A DNA stretch of 64,000 nucleotides, from assembly GCA_032622095.1 (NCBI GenBank), contig CP136063.1, positions 62,757,897 through 62,821,896 on the forward strand, in the 5' to 3' direction. Under the pieces are notes generated by a model. That model was not told where the DNA came from. It saw only the letters and a program-made list of their open reading frames with translations, and ran no database searches. Shown here in pieces: positions 41,063 through 52,330 of the stretch; positions within the stretch are counted from its first letter, which is position 1, and the number at the start of each line of letters is the position of its first letter. Made by a program: the position numbers and the translations under genes. The DNA comes from Siphonodentalium dalli. Taxonomy: Eukaryota; Mollusca; Scaphopoda; Gadilida; Siphonodentaliidae.

Positions 41063-42125
41063 AAAAAGAAGGGGGTGTCATGAATTATTACTACAAAAAG
41101 CTGAATGAAATCCCGAAGGCAGGCTTAGAAGCTGGCAATTTGACAACAGTTCAAACACCAATAGTCCTGAGAAAAATTGTGTTTGAGATAGTGAAGAAGG
41201 AATAACTACATGAAGGTATGATAAACGAACTTATCCTTATGAAACGGATATACCACGAGGATGATGACATTATTATTATATTGGGGTTACATTCAGTTTG
41301 TTGGGGTGGATCCTTTTTCTGTAGCTTTGTTTGGAAAGGAACAAATTGAGTTGGCACCAGACTTACAAATGAGTAGAACCTAAATATTTACTTTGATGCC
41401 ACAGGATTAGCCGTATACAAAATTCCAGACCAGAAAAGACATCTTTTATACACACTTGTTGTAAAACTTGGTCATGATGCTAAACCCGTTTCAATAGCAA
41501 ATTTCATTACAACAGATCATACAGTACCTAATATACTAAATTTTCTATCAACCTTCAAGAGGTCAGCTTCTCATGGCGGAAAATAGAGACTGATTGGAGC
41601 TATGCCCTAATACAGGCCTGTCACCAGACCTTCAACTTTATGAATGTGAAAGTATACATATCTGCCTGCCATGATATATTTTCAGGAATGGAAGGTCCTG
41701 AATTTATAGATTCGTTGACCGTTCATCATATCTGTGCTGCCCATATAATAAAAGCATTCTCTAATTCAATTGGAAAATTCACTGGAAAAGACAAAGATTT
41801 GAAATTTTTAATGATGAAAATCATTTGCTACACTTCAAAATGAAATGGATATTAACAGGGCTACAGATGAAAGTGAATTCGATGATGGAGACAGTGACAA
41901 TAGTGACCCTTGTGATTCAGATTAATCCGATCCCGATCGTGAGATTGGATTTGAGCACAGCGCCATAAATGATGCATCAACTTTCACCCAATTGTTCAGG
42001 AGAATTCTCGACAAGAATCAGGATGCGTCATCGGAGACAGTAACCAATAAATACTTCTGTCCAGCTATTCTTGACTTACATGTAATTGCTGACAGATACT
42101 TGCCAATATATCCTGTTTGGAGTGG
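41063..42125 (+). pseudogene. Transposase-like ORF, copy C (most complete)
   Basis: From an ATG at 41081 one reads MNYYYKKLNEIPKAGLEAGN, VLRKIVFEIVKKE and a single MINELILMKRIYHEDDD unit (41219-41270), then, after a shift, FVGVDPFSVALFGKEQIELA, FDATG, IPDQKRHLLYTLVVKLGHD, FITTDHTVPNILNFLSTFKR, DWSYALIQACHQTFNFMNVK, VHHICAAHIIKAFSNSIGKF and an acidic ESEFDDGDSDNSDPCDSD stretch, ending with KYFCPAILDLHVIADRYLP. The Asp in FDATG, the Asp in DWS and the HICxAH block fit an RNase-H-fold DDE transposase. Several stops and shifts break it. It is the best template for the family. Confidence 0.55.
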
Positions 42126-42254
42126 AATCATGTACCTTATTAAAGTTATATAGCATGTTGTTACATTTATAATTGTTAAAACCAATACATTGAAACACTT
42201 TAAGATTGATGTAGTGGATTAAGTAGGATCTCCGATATGGTAGGTAGGCTGTTT

Positions 42255-42478
42255 GAGTGGCCTCTTTCCCCTTCCCATCCAATTTCTGTAGCTTTGTTTG
42301 GAAATGAACAAATTGAGTTGGTAACCAGACTTTCAAATGAGAAGAACTTAAATGTTTACTTTGATGCCACAGGATTAGATATATACAAAATTCCAGACCA
42401 GAAAAGACATCTTTTGTACACACTTGTTGTGAAACTTGGGCATGATAGCAGATTTCATTACAACAGATCATAGAGTCA
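42255..42478 (+). pseudogene. Transposase-like ORF, copy D (short)
   Basis: The frame contains SVALFGNEQIELV, LSNEKNLNVYFDATGLDIYK and IPDQKRHLLYTLVVKLGHDS, matching the same blocks in copies B and C, without the MINELI repeat unit upstream. It ends abruptly at the equivalent of copy C position 41520. Confidence 0.6.
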
Positions 42479-42643
42479 AAATTGCATTATTATTACCACT
42501 TTGTTTTAGAGTTATCCATCCTTATCTGTTTGAATAGTGTTTCTGGTGTACACATCTCGAGCAAATTACGAAGTTAGGGGGCAAGTATTAGTACACATCT
42601 CGAGAAAATTACAAATTTCAAAAATCAATATTTAATAACTCTG

Positions 42644-42752
42644 AGCTTTGTTTGATGGGTTCCTTGACTCGAATCAAATATTTTTTACCCCCAAAGCCAA
42701 AGAAATAGTAATATAGGACCCTCTGATCGGATTGAGTACCTTTAAAACGAAC
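42644..42752. repeat. Dispersed repeat, partner at 63638
   Basis: The segment with GACTCGAATCAAATATTTTT, ACCCCCAAAGCCAAAGAAAT and AGGACCCTCTGATCGGATTG recurs at 63638-63780, where a 40-base stretch is inserted before GAGTACCTTTAA. Two other copies are not seen in the window. Confidence 0.85.
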
Positions 42753-44244
42753 ACGAGTTACACAGTTTTCAACCGGACATGTATGCGTGAAATCGATTGT
42801 ACAAAATGACCCGTCTTATTTACCCGCAAACTAAATCATGGACGCATTCCATCGTAATGCAAACCATTGTGACTAATCTGTTACCGGTATTAAGAAATTT
42901 GCATCATTGGGGCCTTACAATACAGCTGCAAACTTGTGATTATACGTATTGTATACTATAACAACACACCTTTATAGGTGTGGCTTCACCAGGGTGTGAA
43001 AATCAATTAATATAAGTCTTCAATAAGAGGGAACAAAGGGTATTCTGTGAATGTCATCAATGTGTGGGTATTTACGGTACCCCAAATAAGGAAGTCACGG
43101 TCATTTGGGGAATTCCCGGATATGCACGAATTTAAAAAATAAAAAAAACTTCGTTTTGGGATTTTCAATGCAGGGTTTTGATGAATCCGGGAGAAATTGG
43201 GGGTTATCCGTGTTTGCGGAATTGCCGTGGCAATCCGGGAGTCTCATGGATAATCCGTGAAACTTAACAGCTCTGATATACATGTATATACATATTTCGA
43301 AATAACCGAATTTCGAGCGCTGCAAATGATCGTGCGCATTTAGGAAATCGTTTCATTTTGGTTATTGTTGGCATTTTTAAACAACCGCTGATAAAAACAA
43401 ATACGAAACTAAATGCTGCCATTCACCAAAATGATGCTATTAAATACTGTCATTCTCCCTTACAATTATGTTTGTGTGTTATTCATAGTTATCAGTGTAA
43501 TGATGTGAACAGAAATACTCCATATCTGAACCATTATAATTTATTTCATAATTTTAATTTACACATTACAGCTCTCCTATTTTCGTTGTGTAGCGACTGC
43601 TTATCATCGATGGGGTAAAATGCGACACCTTCTGACAGTGGGGTAAATTCGGACAGCCCAGATATTCTTCTTTTAAATTATCGCCAGTAAGTGGGTAAAT
43701 ACAAATACAGCTTTGATAAATTGTCATTGATTGGCCACTTCACCGTGTTTATGTCTTTGATGTATGTCAAGGCAGGTGATTGGTTAGGAGAGGCTAGTGG
43801 CGTCATGTGGAAACGCTCGCGAAAATTCTTATTTGGGAAAAATTAACATAAATTATTCATTGACTATTTCCGAGATGACTGAGTATTTTGGGCAGATTTC
43901 AACAAAAACTGTATCCTTTATAAAAGACAATTCGATCTTCAATTATCACAATGTTTTTTCTCAACTAAAGTTGTTTTGTGGTAATATTTAACAAAAAAGA
44001 TGGTGTCTGAAGGTACCCTCCCCCACCAGAAACCTTGCCCGGTACATTAGGACAGGTGTTCTAGTTTATGAACCCATCTGGTGCCAACGAAAAATACCTG
44101 TTCTTTCCTCTGATAAACCCCAGTTCAGCAGTTTCCAGCTGTGGTCTGGTGAGAATCGATATGTCACATGTCTGGATGGGGTAGCTAAATATAATTACTG
44201 TATATACTCTTCTTGTTTATACTTAATATAGTAGTATGTGCATA
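42753..44244. other. Unassigned sequence
   Basis: AT-rich with short frames. The one at 43358-43618 has no known motif. AATCCGGGAG occurs at 43230 and near 41025, a small shared phrase. Confidence 0.4.
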
Positions 44245-44575
44245 CTATGGCTGAAGGGGTCACTCTCACCAAAAAGTGCTGAAGGGTTCACAGGGTTTGA
44301 AAATGTGCTGAAGGGTACACAGGGTTTGTGATCGGCACGAACACCATTACATAAATTGTGTTTATGAAAGTCTGGCGCCCATTAGCAGTTTGTTTTCAGT
44401 ACATTTTAATATTCATTGGAACATAAACAATTATTCTCTAACAGAAATCATGGCAGATACGAAAACTAAATGTCATTTAGAATGACATTTCAAACCCTGT
44501 GTACCCTTCAGCACATTTTCAAATCCTGTGTACCCTTCAGCACTTTTTTCGGTGAGAGTGACCCCTTCAGCCATA
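44245..44575. mobile_element. MITE with 80-bp inverted ends, TATGGCTGAAGGGGTC
   Basis: The left arm starts TATGGCTGAAGGGGTCACTC and contains two direct copies of GTGCTGAAGGGT, each followed by ACACAGG or similar. The right arm is its complement, ending CCTTCAGCCATA at 44575. The 331-bp element has no ORF. Target duplication is not clear beyond a possible TA. Confidence 0.85.
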
Positions 44576-44626
44576 CAATGCCCATGATGTAAAGTATGTA
44601 TATATGGTTACGATACATAATACTTT

Positions 44627-44950
44627 TTATGGGAGAATTATGGGACCGGAGAGGAAAAAATAATAAGTCGGGAGATCTGCAATTGTCAGTCTGGTAGCTA
44701 AAGCCCCCCCCCCTGTCTCTGGGTAGTTCTTCTCTTTATAAACATCGTTAGAAACATGGTATATGACGTCTTGTTGATTCCCTTCCTTGACCAATGGTAA
44801 TAGATCTTCAAATGGAATTTCTTTCAAGTTTGGCCAATAGATAAAACATAACATAGAACTAGAGACTGTACACATTCATCTCATTGATCTCCTCTCTAAG
44901 GAGTGGGTCTTTGACTGTGACCATCTTGTGACTCTGCTATAAGAGCGGTT
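44627..44950 (-). pseudogene. Unrecognised exon-like fragment, minus strand
   Basis: On the minus strand one frame reads PLLREEINEMNVYSL (near 44900-44860), and after a shift another reads WPNLKEIPFEDLLPLVKEGN, QQDVIYHVSNDVYKEKNYPE. The charge pattern looks coding, but I know no family. A poly-C run near 44707 ends it. Confidence 0.25.
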
Positions 44951-45399
44951 GTACGTATTGGCTACTCGGTGCAGTTTATACAAGAACTTGTTGATGGACT
45001 TAATCATCAGACTGAGTGAATTGAACTGGGAATGGGAGGATGACAGCCTCGTATTTCATGTCAAAGCCTTGTTGTGTGAACAAAGTACAGATTTAATAGC
45101 GTACAACGAAAAAACATAGAGAAATAACAGATACTTTCTGATATATCCATGCTTGTAATTCTAACTTCTTACCATATGCACTGCAAATTCCAAATATGAC
45201 ATCATTCTCGAGATATTCATTCAACCGATAATATCATATTCACTTTAAATATACCATTATTACGACAGTTTTAAAAAATAGAATTTAATTAAAATTGTAC
45301 TTACTCACTTTTAAACTATTCCAGATTAACAGATTTTTTTCTGAACTTTTCTTAACAAAAGTGGATCGAGGGTAAAGATGTAGGTGGCATGGGCGTCTA

Positions 45400-45663
45400 T
45401 AAATCCAGTGAGAGAACATTGCTGCCATTCACTGAATGGTCTTCCAGGTACCTCAAGGCGGAACACAGGATTGTTTGTACATCCATTACAACTCGACTCA
45501 TTATGTGATGGGGGACAACGATTGCTCCTCAGGCATCTTGTGTGAGAGTGAGGCTGAAGAACAGACAGAATGTACAAGGCTCATGACGTCATATGAGTAC
45601 GAGAGAGGTAATACTGTACAACAGACAGAACGTACAGGGCACATGACGTCATATGAGGTTTAG
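45400..45663 (+). pseudogene. C-type lectin C-half exon copy 1
   Basis: The frame from 45460 reads GGTQDCLYIHYNSTHYVM, then DCSSGILCESEAEEQTE. This is the C-terminal part of a C-type lectin domain (D-C-L...C...L-C-E), followed by a tail with TSYEYERG. In the upstream frame LLPFTEW marks the preceding Trp strand, separated by a shift. GAGAG|GTAATA near 45607 resembles a donor. Two TGACGTCA octamers lie at 45584 and 45644. Confidence 0.6.
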
Positions 45664-45894
45664 ATAGCTGGTAACACCGGGGTCATTGCAAAGAGTTTTA
45701 CACATGTAGTCGTCCATTTGAAGGAACTGAAATGGACTGGGATTGTTAAAGATAAAAGTCTTGCATGATTTATGGCTAACAGTTTTTAAAATGGTACTTT
45801 CTCACTTTTATACTATTCCAGATTAACAGATTATTTAAAAATTTTCTTAACAAAAGTGGATCGAGGGTAAAGACATAGGTAGACATAGGTCGTC

Positions 45895-46113
45895 CAGTTA
45901 CCCCCTGGCAGAACACAGGATTGTTTGTACATCGATTACAACTTGACTCATTGTGTGATGGAGGACTACTATTGCTCCTCAGGCATCTTGTGTGAGAGTG
46001 AGGCTGAAGAACAGACAGAACGTACAGGGCTCATGACGTCATATGAGTACGAGAGAGGTAATAATGTACAACAGACAGAACGTACAGGGCGCATGACGTC
46101 ATATGAGGTTTAG
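45895..46113 (+). pseudogene. C-type lectin C-half exon copy 2
   Basis: This copy reads MYIDYNLTHCVMEDYYCSSG and ILCESEAEEQTERTGLM. The strand before it (RFTEW in other copies) is lost. It ends in the same tail and carries TGACGTCA at 46034 and 46094. Confidence 0.6.
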
Positions 46114-46149
46114 ACATCTGGTCAAACCGGGAACGTTGCAAAGAGTTAA

Positions 46150-46410
46150 TCCAGTGAGGGAACATTGCCGCGATTCACTGAATGGACGTCCGGTTACCCT
46201 CAAGGCGGAACACAGGATTGTTTGTACATCGATTACAACTCGTCTCATTATGTGATGGCGTGCTGTGATTGTTACTCAGGCCTCTGTGTGAGAGGTGAGG
46301 CTGAAGAACAGACAGAACGAACAGGGCTCATGACGTCATATGAGTATGAGAGAGGTAAGACTGTACAACAGACAGAACGTACAGGGCGCATGACGTCATA
46401 TGAGGTTTAG
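46150..46410 (+). pseudogene. C-type lectin C-half exon copy 3
   Basis: This copy reads PRFTEWTSGYPQGGTQDCLY and IDYNSSHYVMACCDCYSGL, then a shift (CVRGEAEEQTE in place of CESEAEEQTE), and the MTSYEYERG tail. All of the C-half is in one frame up to the final Cys. TGACGTCA occurs at 46331 and 46391. Confidence 0.65.
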
Positions 46411-46444
46411 ACATCTTGTCAAACCGGAACGTTGCAAAGAGTTA

Positions 46445-46735
46445 ATCCAGTGAGGGAACATTGCTGCGATTCACTGAATGGACGTCCGGTTACCCTCAAG
46501 GCGGAAAACAGGATTGTTTGTTCATCGATTACAACTCGTCTCATTATGTGATGGCGTGCTGTGATTGTTACTCAGGCCTCTTGTGTGAGAGGTGGTGCTG
46601 AAGAACAGACAGATCGTACAGGGAGCATGACGTCATATGAGTACAAGAGAGGTAAGACTGTACAACAGACAGTACGTACAGGGCTCATGATGTGATATGA
46701 GGTTTAGACATCTGGTCAAACCGGGAACGTTGCAA
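46445..46735 (+). pseudogene. C-type lectin C-half exon copy 4, decayed
   Basis: The DNA repeats copy 3 but with more changes: the Cys-rich part is shifted, and the second tail octamer is mutated (TGATGTGA). TGACGTCA remains at 46628. Confidence 0.55.
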
Positions 46736-46749
46736 AGAGATAATCCAGT

Positions 46750-46986
46750 GAGGGAACATTGCTGCGATTCACTGAATGGTCTTCCAGTTACCCTCAAGGT
46801 GGAACACAGGATTGTTTGTTCATCGATTACAACTCGACTCATTATGTGATGGCGGACTATGATTACTACTCAGGCCTCTTGTGTGAGAGTGAGGCTGAAG
46901 AACAGACAGAATGTGCAGGGCTCATGACATCATATGTACAGTGCTGTCAGTGGCCAAATTGGCCAATCTTTTTCGAATTTGGCTAA
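46750..46986 (+). pseudogene. C-type lectin C-half exon copy 5
   Basis: The frame reads LRFTEWSSSYPQGGTQDCLF, then IDYNSTHYVMADYDYYSGLL and CESEAEEQTE, so the Trp strand, first Cys and last Cys are intact but the middle Cys is Tyr (DYDYY against DYDCY). It is cut near 46935 by unrelated sequence with TGGCCAAAT. Confidence 0.65.
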
Positions 46987-48048
46987 TAAAATTTCATTTG
47001 GCTAAACTTCTTTTTACCCCAAATGAAGATTGAAAGATTGATTAAAAAGCTGTGAATAGATCGACATTCAAGATGAAGTTAAGCGACGAAAGTATTTCGT
47101 ACTTCGGAAATATCATACCGTAATGGTCCAATAAATATGCGGATTTTTGTTAATACGCGGTCGATGACACTGACTATGCAAAAATGTATGCTTTGAAGTG
47201 AGTTGTTATCAATGAGCACAATGAATAGGTGAATAGCTAGTGATGATCCTGTTGTTTTATGGAGTGTTTTTGTAATGTAACGGTGCAATACATTGGCAGA
47301 TCGGAATAGTATCCATCATTCACATTCACTGCACATAATCAAACTTCCCAAGACAACAACAGGTAAGCTATAACATTTAACCAGCCTAATCGTCAAAATG
47401 CTTAATCTGTACACTGGTTATATAATATTTTGTTGATTAGGCAGTCTGTAAGATACAATAGCTAATGCATTGTTCCTAAATTGGAAGTACAGGCGAGCAA
47501 TTCTTAACTCAATGGTTACGTAATGTTTCATAACCTGCATCCCATCTAATAACCACCTGGCTTCACATCATAAAAGGTTTGAATACAATAGATGTTCAAC
47601 AGTTATCACCTTACTCTAATAAGCAATAGTTAGCGACCGTCATGGTGTCAGCGACATACATGTAGAGTTATTACATGTGAGCGACATACATGTAGAGTTA
47701 TTACATGTGCAATTCGTTTAGCAGATTTATGTGATAATAATTTATAGAATGTTAGTTTAATGTTTGCAAATTTTGCTTCAGGTAACAACTCCCATAGTGC
47801 ATCTGAACAAATGTTGAAGGGGAGTAAAAACATAAAGGAAATACAAGTAACAACCATAGCCAAAACCAGAAGAGTCCATCGCCTCTGCTATGAAAAATTT
47901 CGGACTTTGATTTTCACCGGGCTTTTTGCATATGGTTGGATGTGAAATTCCGCCGTATTTTGTATTAATGCTTTACATGAATTCACCTTTCGGCCAGCGG
48001 CCGATAACCTCGCCTACAGCTTAGAGTTGGCTGCGGTAAGACAATCAA
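46987..48048. other. Unassigned; contains a 30-bp duplication
   Basis: GAGCGACATACATGTAGAGT is duplicated at 47648 and 47679. A TGGCCAAAT-bearing end starts at 46950 (see finding). No gene recognised; the frame at 47760-47945 lacks a known motif. Confidence 0.4.
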
Positions 48049-48331
48049 ATGGTAAATATGAGTGAAACTGTGAAGCCGCGCATAGGAGCTCTGTCGGATT
48101 TGCCGGACAATTTCGATAAAATCTTTTTTAATTCGGTGGGAACATATTTAAAATCCCGTCAGCAAGGTTTCAGATACTATAGCGAAGGTTATGTCCACAA
48201 CGTGTCACTAAATAAGTTGGAAAATAAACTGTTTGTTGGAGCAAAATGTCACCAAAACCAGCGGAAAAATGAAAGTCCACTCCAGGTTGATTTAGAGGTT
48301 GATTTGTCGAATATTTCCTATGTCCAGCTGG
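48049..48331 (+). CDS. First-exon candidate, SWIM/YqaJ-type protein N-terminus
   Basis: From MVNMSETVKPRIGALSDLPD the frame leads to IFFNSVGTYLKSRQQGFRYY, SEGYVHNVSLNKLENKLFVG, AKCHQNQRKNESPLQVDLEV and DLSNISYVQLG, ending in a strong donor (CTGG|GTGAGTGC at 48332). The Y-S-E-G-Y-V-H-x-V and A-K-C-x-x-S/N-Q-R-K-N pattern is what I recall from the region just before the SWIM zinc finger in YqaJ-exonuclease-like and SWIM-domain proteins that are expanded in molluscs. The finger itself should be in the next exon, which I could not find before 50 kb. The exon is uninterrupted, so it may be a recently copied fragment or part of a gene running on. Confidence 0.5.
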
Positions 48332-49558
48332 GTGAGTGCAATAATTATATCTTTTTAATGCTGCATTATTTTTGTGAATATACAAGTTTGTGATGTGCAA
48401 TCCACCATACATTTGCCGAAACTATACGATCAATATGTGGAATATATATCCGATCCGTAAATTCCGAGCTTATTATTCATAACGAGTGGTTTTGATGTTT
48501 ATATACATTTTAGTGTTATGTTCATATGCTATGACGCTCAGAACGTTTGTGTTGCTACTGATTTTGGTCAAGCCGCCCCCTCCCGATCAGCGATCACGCG
48601 CGACGGCATTTGGTAGCTAAATGACGATATAAACGTAAGAATCAACATTTATTATCACCACCTAAATTTATTGTGTTTGTCAACACAAATTAGCATCAAG
48701 TCTGGTTGGTGTATAAACAATATTTATTTTTTTAAATCAAATAAAAAACACAAACACAATACAATACAAATATAGAGAAGTCTGTTTGGGTCACCTAATC
48801 GCATTTCGATTCGCCCTATAGACATAATCGGGCCCAATGCTGCGGATACACACTGATTCTGTAGGGGTAATTTATATCTATAAAACGTTTAAAACGCGCT
48901 GACCTTATATTACCTTTACTCATGCCCCAATTCCAAAATGTTATATTTGGGGGATTTACTTTGTGAAATACATACAACCCCCAGCCCTACCCAACAAGCT
49001 TGTCATCTGAGGATTTAGTTTTTTAGTGTATGTAATGGAAATCCTTTTCTACCTAAAAATCTGACACAGTCACTGTGGTCTGTTCCACGTGGTGACAAGA
49101 TCGAGCCTGTGGCAATCACCAAGTTATGTGTTACAAAGGCCAGACTTCCAACTGATCGACAAAGAAAGAAGCCAAGTGTGATGAGACTTGTTGATTATAG
49201 GTGTAACTGTCATTGAGACAACACATATTATAAATCAATTACTTCACACGTCATTACTAATGCAGCCAGGGTGTAAGTGACACTCTCGTTATTTGGCAGA
49301 CTCATTAACAAAGGTGATTAGCATGACATGGATTCGGTTAAACATGGTTTTATTGGGCCGGGACTGAGACCCCATTTTGCACATAATTACATCATTACGT
49401 AATCCTATAATCAGTTGCAGCTCACGAACTGTGAACACACCTCATATGAACTGCTTACTCAAATTTTCTAGCAGTCAGATATAAGAACACAATAACTATT
49501 CAATTATAATAACATAGTTTGTCAATGTCAACTTTCGGCTTCGCAAGCGAAATAAAAT
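48332..49558. other. Unassigned
   Basis: Possible intron of the preceding exon. No further coding segment recognised. Confidence 0.35.
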
Positions 49559-49900
49559 TCACTCCGATACATCTATCCGGGTATCGATTGTCAGTGTTAC
49601 ACCTCCCATGGCTATACGTTTTAACCATTTTATGAAAACCCGACTCAGCTTGGAAATATTCTGGTGCACATCGAACAAATTATCCGTATGAACTGTTAAT
49701 AAGACAAACGAAATCTCTCGCCGGGCGTCGAAATTAATCACCAAACAAGGAATAAATGACAACATTTTCTGATTGGATGATAAGGTGATGCACGGATACT
49801 TAGTATGAAATTTAATAGTCTTGCTAATTACACAAAAAATGATGCTTAATCCGAACAAACATCCGCCGATATTGAGTGTTGCTACACTATTAACAAACAT
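49559..49900 (-). CDS. Hypothetical minus-strand ORF, 113 codons
   Basis: The frame starts MFVNSVATLNIGGCLFGLSI, where a hydrophobic stretch of about 20 residues could be a signal anchor, and continues with no motif I know to IDTRIDVSE. Its length alone is modest support in an AT-rich region. Confidence 0.2.
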   Translation of the reverse strand: MFVNSVATLNIGGCLFGLSIIFCVISKTIKFHTKYPCITLSSNQKMLSFIPCLVINFDARREISFVLLTVHTDNLFDVHQNISKLSRVFIKWLKRIAMGGVTLTIDTRIDVSE

Positions 49901-50297
49901 TGATGTCTTACCGGAAATAAGCTAGGCTCTCAGTGAAAGATGCCGTTATCTGATTGGATAATGCCAATATCTGCCGAAGCGTCAATTGATCTGTCTGTGC
50001 GATATAACGCATACATATGTTCGTATAATATTGTTTTTAAAGTGTTTTTGTGTTGTTTTAGTTATGTTTTTATTCTGAGCAACAAATAAAAGTTTAAAAC
50101 AAATATTTTAGTCATTAATTGTGAAGCGTCGAGAAAATGAGGATTTAATTTGGCCAAAGTTTTTTTTAATTTGGCCAAAAATTTTATTTTTTATTTTGCT
50201 GATAAAATTTTCATTTGGCCACAACATTTTTGCTGCAGTCACACCTCTGTACTAGAAATTTCTCCGGATATTGTGAAATTCTGACTCACACTCAAAA

Positions 50298-50694
50298 ATG
50301 GCAGACTTAACCACTGATATGTATTACCTTGATGCTTCTTTAATCGAACATTCTGTGCAAAAAGCAAAATCTATGGTCAAAGAAAACATCAATTGGTGGA
50401 CGACAAAGGCTTCTGAATGTTGTGCTATTTTCGATTCTATGAAGGAACTATTAACTCACTACAATGGAGGTAAAATTCATGACGCATTTTTGGATCTGCT
50501 GAAAAACGGCGCCTTCGTTTTCTAGCCCTCCTCCAATGCCCCAGTTACTTCTTCACATTCCAACACGAAAAAGGAAACTACCTGAAATCACCCCTGACAC
50601 TATATACAGAGAAGTAGTAAATACATACAAAGATGTAGGGCCTCAATCAGAGTCAGTGTATTTTGCAGACGATTCAGACACATGGTCACAAAAT
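50298..50694 (+). CDS. Unrecognised exon-like segment, one frameshift
   Basis: An ATG opens MADLTTDMYYLDASLIEHSV, and the frame continues to KELLTHYNGGKIHDAFLDLL and NGAFVF before a stop at 50523. In the next phase SSPPPMPQLLLHIPTRKRKL, PEITPDTIYREVVNTYKDVG and an acidic YFADDSDTWSQNI follow, ending at ATC|GTAACT, a weak donor. A one-base loss near 50520 would join the two. The mix of helix, basic patch and acidic end looks coding, but I know no homologue. Confidence 0.35.
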
Positions 50695-51158
50695 ATCGTA
50701 ACTTGAACAGTTGTGCTGGGATCTCAATGAAATTGGTATGGATGTTCACTACTATGAGCACATTCAATAGAGGGTTCCATTGTTCTGTTCCGCTTTTCGA
50801 TTCTAGAGTTATTCATCTTTGTTTATCTGGAATTATTGACTGTTTGACCCATCCGATATCTGTTCAGGTCATAACTTGAACAGTAATGCTCGGATCTCAT
50901 CAAAATTTTGTATGGATTTTCACCACTATTAGGACATTTAATGGCACATTCAACTGTTTTGTTTCTGGTTTTTTGTCCTATAGTTATTCATCTTTGTTTA
51001 TATGAGATTGTTGATTTTTGAGTCCATATATCTGAGTATAGCAGTCATAAGTTATAGATATACCCACACTGGGTGGTATATAACAAGGGGGTATGCACCG
51101 GACGATAGTCCATCTCTTGTTATACCTGTATCTTATATATACTCACCTCTCTTTGCAG

Positions 51159-51424
51159 GGATAAAGAAGAAGCTGATTGATGATGACTGGTTTGTGGCAT
51201 TTGTCAGCACCATAGGTGGGGCGGTTTTCAGCCTGGTAGTTGCAGTGTTGAGTTGGACTATCAGACGTTGTATCAGGAGGAATCAGAGATTTTTGGAGTT
51301 ATCGGGTATAATACCATTAACCCAGTCATCTCCTACTTCGACTGATACGATTGCGGCTGATCGCTCAACATTTGAAAAATTTCAAAAAGATAATCGGAAC
51401 AGAGGATTGTACACAAAATTTTGA
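51159..51424 (+). CDS. Terminal-exon candidate with one transmembrane segment
   Basis: A good acceptor (CTCTCTTTGCAG, ending 51158) precedes a frame reading IKKKLIDDDWFVAFVSTIGG, AVFSLVVAVLSWTIRRCIRR (membrane helix followed by a basic stop-transfer patch), a Ser/Thr-rich piece and RSTFEKFQKDNRNRGLYTKF, then TGA. That is the layout of the last exon of a single-pass membrane protein with a short cytoplasmic tail. The phase does not match the exon-like segment ending at 50694, so a link between the two is not shown. Confidence 0.4.
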
Positions 51425-52035
51425 TGGCTGGTTACAAGAACATTGCAACATAAAAATGACTTGGTGTTCACATATGCGCAAGTTTTGCAAAAGATTACCA
51501 ATAGATGCTGTGCAGAGTATCAGTGACTTTCTAATAAACAATCGTAAGCATTTGTTAAGTACTTTTTGTCTAACCCTGAAACAGCTGGTAATTGGAAACA
51601 TGGATATTGTTGTGGATGTAACGGATGTGGGCCAAGACAAAGCATACACGGTGCACAGACCTTTTTTATTCTGAAATCCAGAACTCCTGATAAATGTGTG
51701 GTGTTGAATTAGAACGATAAAAACATACCAGTATTTAGATGTGTGGGTTTTCCCCACCTAACAGTGCAGTAGAACAGTGCACATACATAACAATGAAGTA
51801 CACATTTAGTGGGACTGAACTTGCACGAGCTGACCTTGCAAGACTTAATACCAATTTTGGTTTCTAGAGGCTTTATGAGTGGGGTCAGCAAAAGCAAGTT
51901 CAGTTCTGCTGAATTTGAACTTTAGTGTGGGTCTTAGCTGACATATCAGAGGTCCTGCAGGTCCTTCAAACTCCTGGAAATACATTATTTATTTTCAAGG
52001 GCCCTTGATAGCCCTTGAATCGTTCTAATTCAAAA
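51425..52035. other. Unassigned; possible 3' UTR
   Basis: A 107-codon frame (51351-51674) overlaps the preceding exon out of phase and is probably a shadow. Nothing else is recognised. Confidence 0.35.
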
Positions 52036-52039
52036 TCGT

Positions 52040-52330
52040 GAGGCTGAAAACCAGACAGAATGTACAGGGCTCATGACGTCATATGTGTGCGAGAGAAGTA
52101 AGATTGAAAACCATACAGAATGTACAGGGCTCAAGACGTCATATGTGTGCGAGAGAGGTAAGACCGAAGAACAGACAATGCACAGGGCTCATGACGTCAT
52201 ATGTGTGCGAGAGAAGTAAGATTGAAAACCATACAGAATGTACAGGGCTCCTGACGTAATATGTGTGCGAGAGAGGTAAGACCGAAGAACAGACAATGCA
52301 CAGGGATCATGACGTCATATGAGATTTAGA
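52040..52330. repeat. Tandem repeat of the lectin-tail segment with TGACGTCA
   Basis: Five units of about 58-60 bases read CAGACAGAATGTACAGGGCTC, ATGACGTCATATG, TGTGCGAGAGAGGTAAGA or close variants. TGACGTCA is perfect at 52074, 52192 and 52310 and mutated in the other two. This matches only the tail of the lectin C-half copies, without the lectin part. Confidence 0.8.

Noticed and set aside
42076-42471. 131-codon minus-strand ORF
   Set aside because: It is antisense to the transposase-like copies C and D and has no motif of its own.
51351-51757. ORFs on both strands after the membrane-protein exon
   Set aside because: They are mutually overlapping, lack motifs, and one overlaps a better-supported exon in another phase.
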